Assembly: GCA_963792485.1 (NCBI GenBank)
Contig: CAWBWL010000004.1
Location: forward strand, 106,338-170,337
DNA length: 64,000 nucleotides
Origin: JANOYJ01 sp963792485
Lineage (GTDB): Bacteria; Pseudomonadota; Alphaproteobacteria; Rhizobiales; Rhizobiaceae
Direction: 5' to 3'
In this document: piece after piece, positions 53,927 to 62,982 of the stretch
How the letters are laid out: the number at the start of each line of letters is the position of its first letter
How positions within the stretch are numbered: the first letter of the stretch is position 1
Notes under the pieces: generated by a model
The model's database searches: none
Told to the model about the DNA's origin: nothing
The model's input: only the letters and a program-made list of their open reading frames with translations
Program-made: the position numbers and the translations under genes

Positions 53927-55345
53927 ATGCGATACCCACGCGACATGCGCGGCTATGGACGAAATCCGCCTGATGCCAAATGGCCGGGCGGGGCGAATGT
54001 GGCTGTGCAATTTGTGCTGAACTATGAAGAGGGCGGCGAAAACTGCGTCTTGCATGGCGACGCGGCGTCTGAAGCCTTTCTCTCCGAAATCGTCAGTGCG
54101 CAGCCTTGGACCAGTCAGCGGCACTGGAACATGGAGTCGATTTACGAGTATGGCGCCCGCGCCGGCTTCTGGCGCCTGCACCGGCTGCTGACGGGCAAAC
54201 AAGTGCCGGTCACGGTTTATGGCGTTGCCACCGCGCTGGACCGGTCGCCCGAACAGGTCGCAGCGATGCAGGAGGCGGGATGGGAGATTGCCTCGCATGG
54301 GCTGAAATGGATTGACTACCGTGACTATGCGATTGAGGACGAGGCACAGCACTTTCGCGAGGCCATCAAGTTGCACCGCCTGGTTACCGGCGAAGCGCCG
54401 CTCGGCTGGTATACGGGCCGGACCTCCGTCAATACTGTGGATATTGCCACAAGCCTTGGCTGCTTTGATTATGTCTCGGACAGTTATGCTGACGATCTGC
54501 CCTATTGGTATGAGCATGGCGGAAAACATCAGCTGGTCATTCCATACACACTCGATGCCAATGACATGCGCTTTGCAACGCCGCAGGGATTCAATTCCGG
54601 CGACCAGTTCTTCTCTTACCTCAAGGACAGCTTCGACACGCTTTATGCTGAAGGGCGTAACGGGAGCCCCAAGATGATGAGCATCGGCCTGCACTGCCGC
54701 CTCGTTGGACGCCCCGGCCGTGCGGCCGCCTTGGCGCGGTTCATTGATTACGTGCAAAGCCATGAGAAAGCATGGATCGCCAAGCGCATTGATATTGCCA
54801 GGCATTGGAAAGCGACGCAGCCGTTCAAGCCGCAGGCGATCTATCCTTCGCGCATGAATAGGGAGGATTTCATCGCGGCCTATGGCGGAGTGTTTGAGCA
54901 TTCGCCATGGGTTGCCGAACGCGCCTTTGAGGCAGAACTGGGTCCGGCACACGACAGCGCAGCCGGACTTCACGCGGCGCTGTGCAAAATGTTCCGCGCC
55001 GCAAGCGAGGATGAGCGGTTCGGCGTTTTGAAGGCGCATCCGGATCTGGCCGGGAAACTTGCGGCGGCCAGGCAACTGACGGGGGAGTCCACGGCTGAAC
55101 AGGCAGCGGCGGGGCTTGATGCGCTGACGGATGCGGAGCGCGCTGCTTTTACCCGGCTCAATGCATCTTACGTCGAAAAGTTCGGCTTTCCCTTCATCAT
55201 CGCCGTGAAAGGCAAGTCGAAGGCTGACATATTGACGGCGTTTGAGACGCGCATCAATAACAGCCGCGAGGCCGAGTTTGACGACGCCTGCCGTCAGGTC
55301 GAGCGGATTGCTCTCTTCCGGCTCAAAGACAAGTTTCCCGAATAA
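53927..55345 (+). CDS. puuE: Bifunctional allantoinase (PuuE type) / OHCU decarboxylase
   Basis: This is a 472-residue fusion. Residues 1 to about 305 are a NodB-like polysaccharide-deacetylase-fold allantoinase (PuuE): 'RYPRDMRGYGRNPPDAKWPG', 'FVLNYEEGGENC', 'EIASHGLKWIDY' and 'GLHCRLVGRPGRAAALARF'. Residues from about 310 are an OHCU decarboxylase: 'FIAAYGGVFEHSPWVAERAF', 'VLKAHPDLAGKLAAAR', 'LTGESTAEQAAAGLDAL' and 'YVEKFGFPFIIAVKGKSK'. Thus one chain performs the step after HIU hydrolysis (OHCU to S-allantoin) and the next (allantoin to allantoate). It heads the right-going operon. Confidence 0.94.
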   Translation: MRYPRDMRGYGRNPPDAKWPGGANVAVQFVLNYEEGGENCVLHGDAASEAFLSEIVSAQPWTSQRHWNMESIYEYGARAGFWRLHRLLTGKQVPVTVYGVATALDRSPEQVAAMQEAGWEIASHGLKWIDYRDYAIEDEAQHFREAIKLHRLVTGEAPLGWYTGRTSVNTVDIATSLGCFDYVSDSYADDLPYWYEHGGKHQLVIPYTLDANDMRFATPQGFNSGDQFFSYLKDSFDTLYAEGRNGSPKMMSIGLHCRLVGRPGRAAALARFIDYVQSHEKAWIAKRIDIARHWKATQPFKPQAIYPSRMNREDFIAAYGGVFEHSPWVAERAFEAELGPAHDSAAGLHAALCKMFRAASEDERFGVLKAHPDLAGKLAAARQLTGESTAEQAAAGLDALTDAERAAFTRLNASYVEKFGFPFIIAVKGKSKADILTAFETRINNSREAEFDDACRQVERIALFRLKDKFPE

Positions 55346-55354
55346 TCCATAGGA

Positions 55355-56372
55355 ATGCCGATGCAAACGCCCGACCCCACAGCTCCTTCCTTTGTGCGCA
55401 ACGCAATCAATCTCGCCTCCGCCAGCCTTGGCGCGAAGGCAATCTCGGCCACCGATGACTTCTTCGCCGCCGTGGACCGGATGCTGCAGGACGGGCCTGC
55501 GGTCTTCATCCCGGACAAATATGACGACAATGGCAAGTGGATGGATGGCTGGGAATCGCGGCGCCGGCGCGGGCCGGGGCATGATTTCGCCGTTGTGAAA
55601 CTCGCCGTGCCGGGGCGGATACTCGGCTTTGACGTGGACACATCGCACTTCACCGGCAACTATCCGCCGGCAGTGTCGATTGAAGGTGCGAGAGTTCAAG
55701 GCGATCCTGACGCCAGCACCAAATGGACCGACATTCTTCAGCACAGTCCGATGGGACCGAGCGCGCATCATTATTTCGAGTGTGGTTCGCAAGAAATCTG
55801 GAGCCATGTGCGCATCCATATTTTCCCCGATGGCGGGGTGGCGCGGCTGCGGGTTTATGGCGAGCCGGAGTTTGACCGGAAGGCGGCGGGCGGTAAGGAA
55901 GTCGATCTGGCCTCCTCGCTTCTGGGCGGGCGCGTGGTGGCATTTTCCAACGCGCATTACGGCAATCTCAACGGCATGCTGGCGCCGGGCAAGGCGGAAA
56001 ATATGGGCGGCGGTTGGGAGACCAGGCGGCTGCGGGAACCCGGCAATGACTGGTGCATTGTCAAACTCGCCGCGCGCGGAGAAATCAGCCGCGTCATTGT
56101 GGACACCGCATTTTTCAAGGGCAATTTTCCCGAAAGCTGCTCGGTGCTCGGGGCGGACCTTGGCGAATTGGGTGACAATCTGGAAAAGATGATCGTCACA
56201 TCCTCCATGTTCTGGACTGAACTCGTGGGGCGCAGGAAACTCTCCGCCGATGCGGCGCATGAATTCAAGGGAGCCGGATATTGCTGACATCGGCCCGGTC
56301 ACGCATCTGCGGCTGAATATTTTCCCCGATGGCGGCGTCTCGCGCTTGCGGGTTTTCGGCAAGGCGGTGTAG
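55355..56372 (+). CDS. alc: Allantoicase (frameshifted near C-terminus)
   Basis: Allantoicase splits allantoate into ureidoglycolate and urea. The two jelly-roll repeats are visible: 'DGWESRRRRGPGHDFAVVKL', 'GFDVDTSHFTGNYPPAVSIE' and 'IHIFPDGGVARLRVYGEPEF' in the first; 'GGGWETRRLREPGNDWCIVK' and 'VIVDTAFFKGNFPESCSVLG' in the second. The frame stops at GAGYC near 56287, but dropping one base around 56270 restores 'DIADIGPVTHLRLNIFPDGG' and VSRLRVFGKAV to the TAG at 56372. Corrected length is about 338 residues, as expected. The next gene starts directly after the stop. Confidence 0.9.
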
Positions 56373-56860
56373 GTGCGCCGCGTCAAGATACAGCCGCTGA
56401 CAAGCGCCGCCTTCGCGCCCTTTGGCGATGTGATCGAACGGAGGGCGCGCATCATTTTCCGATCAATGGCGGCCAATGCGAGCGCTATCATGATCTCGCC
56501 AGGTTGGACGTGCGCGGCGAGAACGGGCGGCAGATTGTGTCGATCTTTAAGGCAAAGCCCTATGCGCTGCCGCTGACCCTCAAAATGGTCGAACGGCATC
56601 CGCTCGGGAGCCAAGCATTCATGCCGCTTGATGACCGTCCGTTTCTGGTCATCGTGGCGCCGGACGAGAATGGCGTTCCGGGAACGCCTCTCGCCTTCAT
56701 GACCGCGCCGGGCGAAGGCGTGAATTATGCCGCCAACATCTGGCACGGCGTTGTCACGCCAATTGGGCACATGCAGCGGTTTGTCGTGATCGACCGGGCG
56801 GGCGACGGCAATAATCTGGAAGAGCACTTCTTTGCCGAGCCGTTGTTGATCGAAGCTTGA
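56373..56860 (+). CDS. allA: Ureidoglycolate lyase (frameshifted near N-terminus)
   Basis: This enzyme releases glyoxylate and urea from ureidoglycolate. The GTG at 56373, immediately after the allantoicase stop, gives 'RRVKIQPLTSAAFAPFGDVI'. One base is missing near 56437 (probably one A of a run); restoring it gives ETEGAHHFPINGGQCERYH and 'LARLDVRGENGRQIVSIFKA'. The rest is continuous, with 'VERHPLGSQAFMPLDDRPFL' and 'GEGVNYAANIWHGVVTPIGH' containing the active-site residues. Corrected length is about 162 residues, as usual for AllA. Confidence 0.88.
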
Positions 56861-56911
56861 CGGCTGGGCGACGCTGTTGCCTAATCCGGCCTGCGCATTG
56901 GGAGAGAGGTC

Positions 56912-57823
56912 ATGTTCGGAGTGCTTGAGGGAACCGGGTTTGAGGTTCTCGACCCACGGTTCAACGCCTGTTTTGTCGGCCATCAAAGGGTGGAGCGGCT
57001 CTGGACCGGGGCGCGCTGGCTGGAAGGCCCGGCCTATTTCGCGGCGGGGCGCTATCTGGTTTTCTCCGATATTCCAAACAACCGGATGATGCGGTTTGAC
57101 GAGACGGACAATTCCGTTTCCGTCTTCCGCCAGCCATCCAGTAACAGCAATGGCAATACCACCGACCGGCAGGGGCGGCTGGTGACGTGCCAGCATCTGA
57201 CCCGCAGCGTCACACGCACCGAACATGATGGTTCGATCACCGTGCTCGCTGACCGGTTCGAGGGCAAGCGCTTCAACTCGCCCAATGATGCCGTGGTCAA
57301 ATCCGACGGCTCGATCTGGTTCACCGATCCGAGCTACGGCATATTGTCCGATTATGAGGGCGAGCGGGCCGAGCCGGAAATGGACTGCCATGTTTACCGG
57401 ATCGATCCGCAAACCGGCTGCCCGGCGCGCGTGGCGGATGACTTCGTCAAGCCGAATGGCCTCGCCTTTTCGCCGGATGAGAAGCTGCTCTACGTCGCCG
57501 ACACCGGCGCCAGCCACATGCCGGGCGGGCCGGCGCATATTCGGCGGTTCGCGGTCTCCGAGGATGGCAAGCTTTCCGGCGGCGAGGTGTTCGCCACCTG
57601 CACTGCCGGCCTTTTTGACGGCTTCCGCGTGGACCGCGACGGCCGCATCTGGTCGAGCGCGGCGGATGGGGTGCATTGTTATGATCCGGACGGAACACTC
57701 ATTGGCAAGGTGCATATTCCCGAGCTGGTCTCTAACCTGACCTTTGGCGGCCCCAAGCGCAACCGGCTTTATATTACGGCAAATCAGTCGCTTTATTCGG
57801 TAATGGTGGCGGTGAACGGTTGA
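56912..57823 (+). CDS. SMP-30/gluconolactonase-family protein
   Basis: This 303-residue six-bladed beta-propeller lactonase has 'RWLEGPAYFAAGRYLVFSDI' with the metal glutamate, 'FNSPNDAVVKSDGSIWFTDP' (metal Asn/Asp), 'VKPNGLAFSPDEKLLYVADT' and 'FDGFRVDRDGRIWSSAADGV' (catalytic Asp). The family hydrolyses sugar lactones. It lies 51 bp after allA in the right-going purine operon, but no purine intermediate is an obvious substrate, so its role there is unclear. Confidence 0.88.
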   Translation: MFGVLEGTGFEVLDPRFNACFVGHQRVERLWTGARWLEGPAYFAAGRYLVFSDIPNNRMMRFDETDNSVSVFRQPSSNSNGNTTDRQGRLVTCQHLTRSVTRTEHDGSITVLADRFEGKRFNSPNDAVVKSDGSIWFTDPSYGILSDYEGERAEPEMDCHVYRIDPQTGCPARVADDFVKPNGLAFSPDEKLLYVADTGASHMPGGPAHIRRFAVSEDGKLSGGEVFATCTAGLFDGFRVDRDGRIWSSAADGVHCYDPDGTLIGKVHIPELVSNLTFGGPKRNRLYITANQSLYSVMVAVNG

Positions 57824-57866
57824 GCGGCAGGTCACCGGGTGCTGATGAGAGAGAGGGTTTGAAAAG

Positions 57867-58316
57867 ATGATGCGCAACATTGCCCTGCAGCTCGCGGCCG
57901 CATGTCTTGGCCTCAATGCCGCCTTTGCCGGGGGCGACAACTCCATCATCGCCCGCAAGGCCTGCATGAAGGCGCAAGGCGCGGCTGTGAACGGGCAGTT
58001 CTTCCCGATGCTGCGCGGGGAAAAGCCCTATGACAGCTCCGGCATTGCCAGCGCCTTTGAAAACATGGAGCGCGCCTGCAAGGGCTGGGCGGAGTTCTGG
58101 CCCGAAGATTCAAAGACCGGCGAGGTAATGGAAACGGGCGCCAAGCCGGATATCTGGTCTGACAGCGCGGGCTTTGCCAAGGTGACCGCCGACGCCGAAG
58201 CCGCGTTGACCGCGCTGCGCGCCGCCAAGGACGAGGCAGGCTTCAAGGCCGCCCTGCCCGCTGTTGGCGCGGCGTGTCAGGGGTGTCATGAGAAGTATCG
58301 GGTGAAGATTGATTAG
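57867..58316 (+). CDS. Cytochrome c (class II, cytochrome c'-like)
   Basis: This 149-residue periplasmic protein has a signal peptide 'MRNIALQLAAACLGLNAAFA' and a C-terminal heme-attachment motif 'GAACQGCHEKYRVKID' (CxxCH), the class II layout of a four-helix bundle. 'IIARKACMKAQGAAV' at the start of the mature protein is family-like. It is the last gene of the purine operon. A plausible job is to take electrons from the PuuD cytochrome domain; this is inference from position. Confidence 0.87.
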   Translation: MMRNIALQLAAACLGLNAAFAGGDNSIIARKACMKAQGAAVNGQFFPMLRGEKPYDSSGIASAFENMERACKGWAEFWPEDSKTGEVMETGAKPDIWSDSAGFAKVTADAEAALTALRAAKDEAGFKAALPAVGAACQGCHEKYRVKID

Positions 58317-58361
58317 GTGCTCAGAGTTGGGCGGCGGGCGGAATACGCTGTTTTTCAGAAA

Positions 58362-59363
58362 TCAGTACAGTGACTTCTCGTATTCAGCCTCCAGCCCGAC
58401 ATCAATCCTGCGCATCTCCTCGCCATCGCCCGGCGCGCCCGTTGTTTGATCGAGGATAATTTTCATCAGCGACGGCATCTCGGCGCGGTTCTGGAAATGA
58501 CTTGGGTCCCACAGATGCGAGCGGCGGAACGCCTTGGCGCAATGCAGGAAGACCTCGCTCACTTTGACAAAGATCGCCAGCCGGGGAGCGCGGTCGTTGA
58601 CGCGCATGCTGGTCAGAAGTTCAGGATCAGTCACCAGACTGGCCTGCCCGTTCACCCGCAAAGTGTCGTCAAAGCCCGGAATGATGAACAGGAGGCCGAC
58701 GCTGGGATTGGCGAGAATATTGGCGAGGCTGTCGAGCCGGTTATTGCCCGGCCGGTCCGGGATCGCCAGCGTGTGCGGGTCAAGAATCCTGACAAACCCC
58801 GCCGGGTCGCCGCGCGGGCTGACATCGGCTTTTCCATCCAGATTCTGCGTGCCGATGCACAGGAACGGCGAGCGCCGGATAAAGTCCTGCGCGTGTTTGT
58901 CGAGAGTGGTCTGGCACTTCAGGGCGGCGAGTTCATGCGTCGGCGGGAACAGGGTTCGGAGGGAGTTTTCGTTGGTGATGGTGAATTCTGGATTGAGTTG
59001 GTATTCGCTCATCGCGTTGCCTTTCGAAGCCCCTTTTTCCGCCCTCTCCGGCAATCCCGCCGCCCGCGCCGTCAGCTCCGGCTCGGCGGCGATGACGCGC
59101 AGATACGCTTGCGCCGTCTTGTCCGGCTCCGCCCGCCGCTGCTCCCAGTCGCGCAGCGTGCCGAGCGGAATGTGGTAACGCGCGGCAAATTCCTCCTGCG
59201 TCAGGCGCAGGCGGATGCGCAGGGCGCGGGCTTTCGGCAGCGGTTTCAGGCGGGCGAGGTCAGCCTCGGTGAGCGGCGGGTTGTCGGGATCGGACAGGGC
59301 ATTGGCCATGATCTCAGCCTCGGACATCGGGGGCAGCTCTTCGATTTTAATATGCTTCTGCAT
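58362..59363 (-). CDS. Helix-turn-helix antitoxin fused in frame to a PPOX-fold FMN-binding protein
   Basis: The open frame starts at the ATG at 59363, inside the brnT gene end. Residues 1 to about 100 are an XRE-type antitoxin ('EEFAARYHIPLGTLRDWEQR' and 'AYLRVIAAEPELTARA'), the usual partner of BrnT toxins. From residue 118 (ATG at 59012) it continues as a pyridoxamine 5'-phosphate oxidase-fold protein of about 216 residues ('FLCIGTQNLDGKADVSPRGD', 'IPDRPGNNRLDSLANIL'). These are normally separate genes. In the +1 frame a TGA overlaps the internal ATG, as expected for an ATGA gene junction, so a one-base error in the aaaaagggg run near 59030 may have fused them. Both domains are secure; the fusion is not. 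Confidence 0.75.
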   Translation of the reverse strand: MQKHIKIEELPPMSEAEIMANALSDPDNPPLTEADLARLKPLPKARALRIRLRLTQEEFAARYHIPLGTLRDWEQRRAEPDKTAQAYLRVIAAEPELTARAAGLPERAEKGASKGNAMSEYQLNPEFTITNENSLRTLFPPTHELAALKCQTTLDKHAQDFIRRSPFLCIGTQNLDGKADVSPRGDPAGFVRILDPHTLAIPDRPGNNRLDSLANILANPSVGLLFIIPGFDDTLRVNGQASLVTDPELLTSMRVNDRAPRLAIFVKVSEVFLHCAKAFRRSHLWDPSHFQNRAEMPSLMKIILDQTTGAPGDGEEMRRIDVGLEAEYEKSLY

Positions 59364-59622
59364 AGATGCGCTCTTCCATTTTGTTTGACCGGCGGGCGGA
59401 AATGATCCTGATCGCTTCGCCGCGTTCGGTGAACACAATCGTCAACAGCGTCAAACCCATAAGGCCAATGGCAATCATCCGCACTTCGCCGTAGGGCATT
59501 GCCTCATCCTGCAAAAACGTCATGCCTGGATCGTCAAACGCCGCAGAGGCCTGTTCAAACGAAACACCATGCTTGCGCAGGTTCGACACAGCTTTGGTTT
59601 CATCCCAGACAAATGATAGCAT
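59347..59622 (-). CDS. brnT: BrnT-family toxin
   Basis: This 91-residue RelE-fold ribonuclease toxin has 'FVWDETKAVSNLRKHGVSFE' and QASAAFDDP, 'RMIAIGLMGLTLLTIVFTER' and 'IRIISARRSNKMEERIY', all close to the BrnT consensus. It overlaps the downstream antitoxin gene by 17 bp. A perfect palindrome lies 8 bp before the start codon. BrnT toxins inhibit translation and are neutralised by the DNA-binding antitoxin. Confidence 0.9.
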   Translation of the reverse strand: MLSFVWDETKAVSNLRKHGVSFEQASAAFDDPGMTFLQDEAMPYGEVRMIAIGLMGLTLLTIVFTERGEAIRIISARRSNKMEERIYAEAY

Positions 59623-59629
59623 GTTTTTC

Positions 59630-59644
59630 TACTGGCTGCCAGTA
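59630..59644. promoter_or_regulatory. Palindromic operator of the brnT operon
   Basis: TACTGGC and GCCAGTA form a perfect 7-bp inverted repeat around one base, 8 bp upstream of the brnT ATG and next to an AT-rich TATAATTT stretch. Binding of the toxin-antitoxin complex here would give autorepression. Confidence 0.6.
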
Positions 59645-59707
59645 TAATTTTCAATGTTGCAATTTCGTATCATGGGTTGTGGTGAATAGCGACATCTCCG
59701 CCCTATC

Positions 59708-59936
59708 CTAGCAAGAACCCGCCGCCTGCGCCACAAGCTCCGGCTCGACAGCGATTAGTCCGCGAACTCTTTTTGCATGAGGCGCAGACCAAGACGAAGA
59801 CTGCGACCATTTGGCTGCGGCCTCTTCGCGAAATCAGTCCTGGCGAACGCAGGTTGTCGGGGTCCGACAAGGCTTTGGCCATGATCTCGGCTTTGGACAG
59901 GGGGACAGCGGATAAAATTCGGTGCCATTGGCACAC
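59708..59936 (-). pseudogene. Degenerate second copy of the helix-turn-helix antitoxin
   Basis: The minus strand shows 'PLSKAEIMAKALSDPDNLRS', nearly identical to PPMSEAEIMANALSDPDN of the intact antitoxin. In another frame near the end it reads 'LIAVEPELVAQAAGSC'-stop, matching VIAAEPELTARAAG. The middle part with the helix-turn-helix is disrupted by frame changes and deletions, and no toxin lies upstream. It is a remnant of a duplicated or second toxin-antitoxin locus. It also shows where an unfused antitoxin of this family would normally stop. Confidence 0.7.
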
Positions 59937-60844
59937 TCCAAGTAGTGCCGCTTCCGTTATCGATATCGAACTACAAATGTGAATATCCTTGCCATGGAAG
60001 TGACATTCATCTGGCCGAATTTCAATAGTAACTCTGCATGTAGTTTGCCCTCAAGGTCCCTCCGACATCGTGATGAAAGCCTCCAAACTCATGTGCAGAG
60101 CGGAACACAACTCACTGAAATTCAAACGCCAATCAGTTATCGCCGGCGGGACCTCCGATAAACCCTTCATAGGTGCCATCTTCTGCTTTGTTCAAATGAC
60201 GATGCAAATGTGTCCAGTGACGTATCGGCCGAACGAGTCGCTCAGAAGCCTATATTCAGGATAGTGACTGAAAAATCCAGACTTTTCGCAAGATCGTCGA
60301 TGTCTTTGGCAATTTTTCTCCTTGGCTTTTGAGATCAGCATTTCGTTGATCGATTTGCTTCGAATAGAGAGTAAGTCCTCGCTCGAATTCAGTGCGGACT
60401 TCTTAAAGGCCTTAGTTACGCCAATTGACTAACCGCTCGTCGGACAATAAAAGCCTCAGTGTCGGCGGCGGCGTCCTCGTTAAAATATCCGAGCAAAGGG
60501 CGTCTCGTCTTTCCACGTGAAAGGATGTCAGCTTGTGCGGTCATAACTCTTTCGGCCATGATAACCGCCCCCGAAAGTTCTCCACGACCCGGATCATCAT
60601 GCCAAAACAAATCACAATCAGATCATAAGTTGATTTCCCGGACACTGGGTCGCCGCTTGTCCACATTTGTTGCCAAGCTTATTCCGCTCATGCGACCAAT
60701 CAAGCTCTGTTAGTTCCGGTAGTGAGGGACGAAACAATCAATCCAAGGAAAGAAACCAAATTCACAAATGCTCATTCTTCGGCCTGTCGCCGAGCGTCTG
60801 CCGTCTTTCATCAGTCAACTCTTCTTCGCCCACAAGCTCTCCCT
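59937..60844. other. Low-GC stretch without a recognisable gene
   Basis: This 0.9-kb stretch has visibly lower GC than its surroundings and many stops in all frames. Short minus-strand pieces look protein-like: 'SRGKTRRPLLGYFNEDAAAD' near 60450-60540 and 'FERGLTLYSKQIDQRNADLK' near 60310-60390. Neither has a start, a domain or an identifiable family. I see no RNA gene. It is best read as decayed accessory DNA beside the toxin-antitoxin remnants. Confidence 0.5.
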
Positions 60845-62966
60845 CTAATTCCGCCCCCGCCCCTCCACCAAATCCATCACCTCTCGCGCCGCCGCCAGCA
60901 CATTCGTCCCCGGCCCGAACACCGCCGCCACGCCCGCGTCGAACAGGAATTGATAATCCTGCCGGGGAATGACGCCGCCGCAGACGACGATGATGTCGCC
61001 CGCGCCTTTTTTCCGTAATGTTTCAATGAGTTGCGGCAGCAAGGTCTTGTGTCCCGCGGCGAGGGACGAGACGCCGATGACGTGGACTTGGCGGGCGATG
61101 GCTTCGTTGGCCGCTTCTTCCGGCGTCTGGAACAGCGAGCCGGCGATGACTTCGAAGCCGATATCGCCAAAGGCGGAGGCGATGACTTTCGCGCCCCGGT
61201 CATGGCCGTCCTGGCCGAGCTTGGCGACCATCAGGCGCGGGGCCGCTCCCGTCCGCTGGATGAAATCGGCGAGGCGGGTGGTGAGCGTGTCGTATTCGGG
61301 GTCGCCGGAATAGGCTTTGGCATAGATGTCTTTGACGACTTTGGGCGTGGCGAAGTGGTCGCCGAAGACGGCGCGCATGGCATCGGAGATTTCGCCGACC
61401 GTGGCGCGGGCGCGGGCGGCATCGACCGCGAGGCCGAGGAGGCTGCCCTCGCCCGTGCGGGCTGCATTCTTCCAAAGCGGCGAGCGCGGCGCGGACGGCG
61501 GAGCTGTCGCGGCTGCGCTTGACCTGTTCGAGGCGCTTGATCTGACCTGCGCGGACGGCGGCGTTGTCCACTTCGCGCGTCTCCAGATGCGCCTCGTTTT
61601 CGAGCCGGTATTTGTTGACGCCGACAATGACCGTCTCGCCCCGGTCCACCATGGCCTGGCGGCGCGTGGCGGCTTCTTCGATCAGGCGCTTGGGCAGGCC
61701 CGAGGCGACGGCCTTGGTCATGCCGCCCAGCGCCTCCATCTCTTCGATCAGCGCCCAGGCCTTGTCGGCCAAATCCTGCGTCAGGCGCTCGACATAGAAG
61801 GAGCCGGCCAGCGGGTCCACGACATCGGTGATGCCGGTTTCGTGCTGCAGGATCAGCTGCGTGTTGCGGGCGATGCGGGCGGAGAATTCGGTGGGAAGCG
61901 CGATGGCTTCGTCGAAGGAATTGGTGTGCAGCGACTGCGTGCCGCCCAGCACGGCCGACATGGCTTCGAACGCGGTGCGCACGATGTTGTTGTAGGGGTC
62001 CTGCTCCTGAAGACGACGCCCGAGGTCTGGCAATGCGTGCGCAGCATTTTCGAGGCTTCTTTCTTCGGCGCGAAATCCTCCATGATCCGCGACCAGATGA
62101 GCCGCGCGGCGCGCAGCTTGGCGGCCTCCATGAAGAAGTTCATGCCGATGGCGAAGAAGAAGGACAGCCGCCCGGCGAAGGCGTCCACATCCAGCCCGCG
62201 CGCAATGGCGGCGCGCACATATTCGCGCCCGTCGGCGAGCGTGAAGGCCAGCTCCTGCACCAGCGTCGCCCCGGCCTCCTGCATGTGATAGCCGGAGATG
62301 GAGATCGAGTTGAATTTCGGCATTTCTCGCGCCGTGTAGTCGATAATGTCGGCGACGATGCGCATCGAGGGCTCGGGCGGGTAGATATAGGTGTTGCGCA
62401 CCATGAATTCTTTGAGCACGTCGTTCTGGATCGTGCCCGACAGCGCCGCGCGCGGCACGCCCTGCTCCTCGCCCGCCACGATGAAACTCGCCAGCACCGG
62501 AATGACCGCGCCGTTCATCGTCATCGACACGGAGACCTTGTCGAGCGGGATGCCGTCGAACAGCACTTTCATGTCCTCGACGGAGTCGATGGCGACGCCC
62601 GCCTTGCCGACATCGGCGGCGACGCGCGGATGGTCGGAATCATAGCCGCGATGGGTGGCGAGATCAAAGGCGACCGACACGCCCTGCTGCCCGGCGGCGA
62701 GGCCCTTGCGGTAGAAGGCGTTGGATTCCTCGGCGGTGGAGAAGCCGGCATATTGGCGGATGGTCCATGGCCGGCCCGGCATACATTGTGGCGCGCGGGC
62801 CGCGTGTGAAGGGGGCGAAGCCGGGGAGCGAGGCGGTGTCGAGACCGGAAAGGTCTTCGGCGGTGTAGAGGGGTTTGATGTCGATGCCCTCGGGCGTGGG
62901 GCGGGGGGCAGGGGATGCGCCGAGTTCGCGGGCGGCGAGGGGCTGCCAGTCGGTGAGTTTGGTCAT
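60845..62966 (-). CDS. scpA: Methylmalonyl-CoA mutase (three frameshifts)
   Basis: This B12-dependent enzyme converts methylmalonyl-CoA to succinyl-CoA. From the ATG at 62966 the segments are 'MTKLTDWQPLAARELGASPA' to RATMYAG, then 'RPWTIRQYAGFSTAEESNAF' (break near 62776, extra base), 'KMLRTHCQTSG' to 'LQEQDPYNNIVRTAFEAMSA' (break near 62016, missing base), then 'NAARTGEGSLLGLAVDAARA' (break near 61472, extra base) and the C-terminal cobalamin domain 'VAKLGQDGHDRGAKVIASAF' with the lower-ligand histidine. Corrected length is about 706 residues, as for single-chain bacterial mutases. All catalytic regions are intact. Confidence 0.92.
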
Positions 62967-62982
62967 GAGGAATAATTCCTTG

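Noticed and set aside
53744..57967. An uninterrupted 1407-codon minus-strand frame opposite the allantoinase, allantoicase, ureidoglycolate lyase and SMP-30 genes
   Set aside because: It is antisense to several well-identified genes, has no recognisable domain and contains Arg/His/Ala-rich low-complexity sequence typical of the complement of GC-rich coding DNA.
60459..61018. Small plus-strand frames before the methylmalonyl-CoA mutase end
   Set aside because: Serine/proline-rich translations, no ribosome-binding site, partly antisense to the mutase gene.
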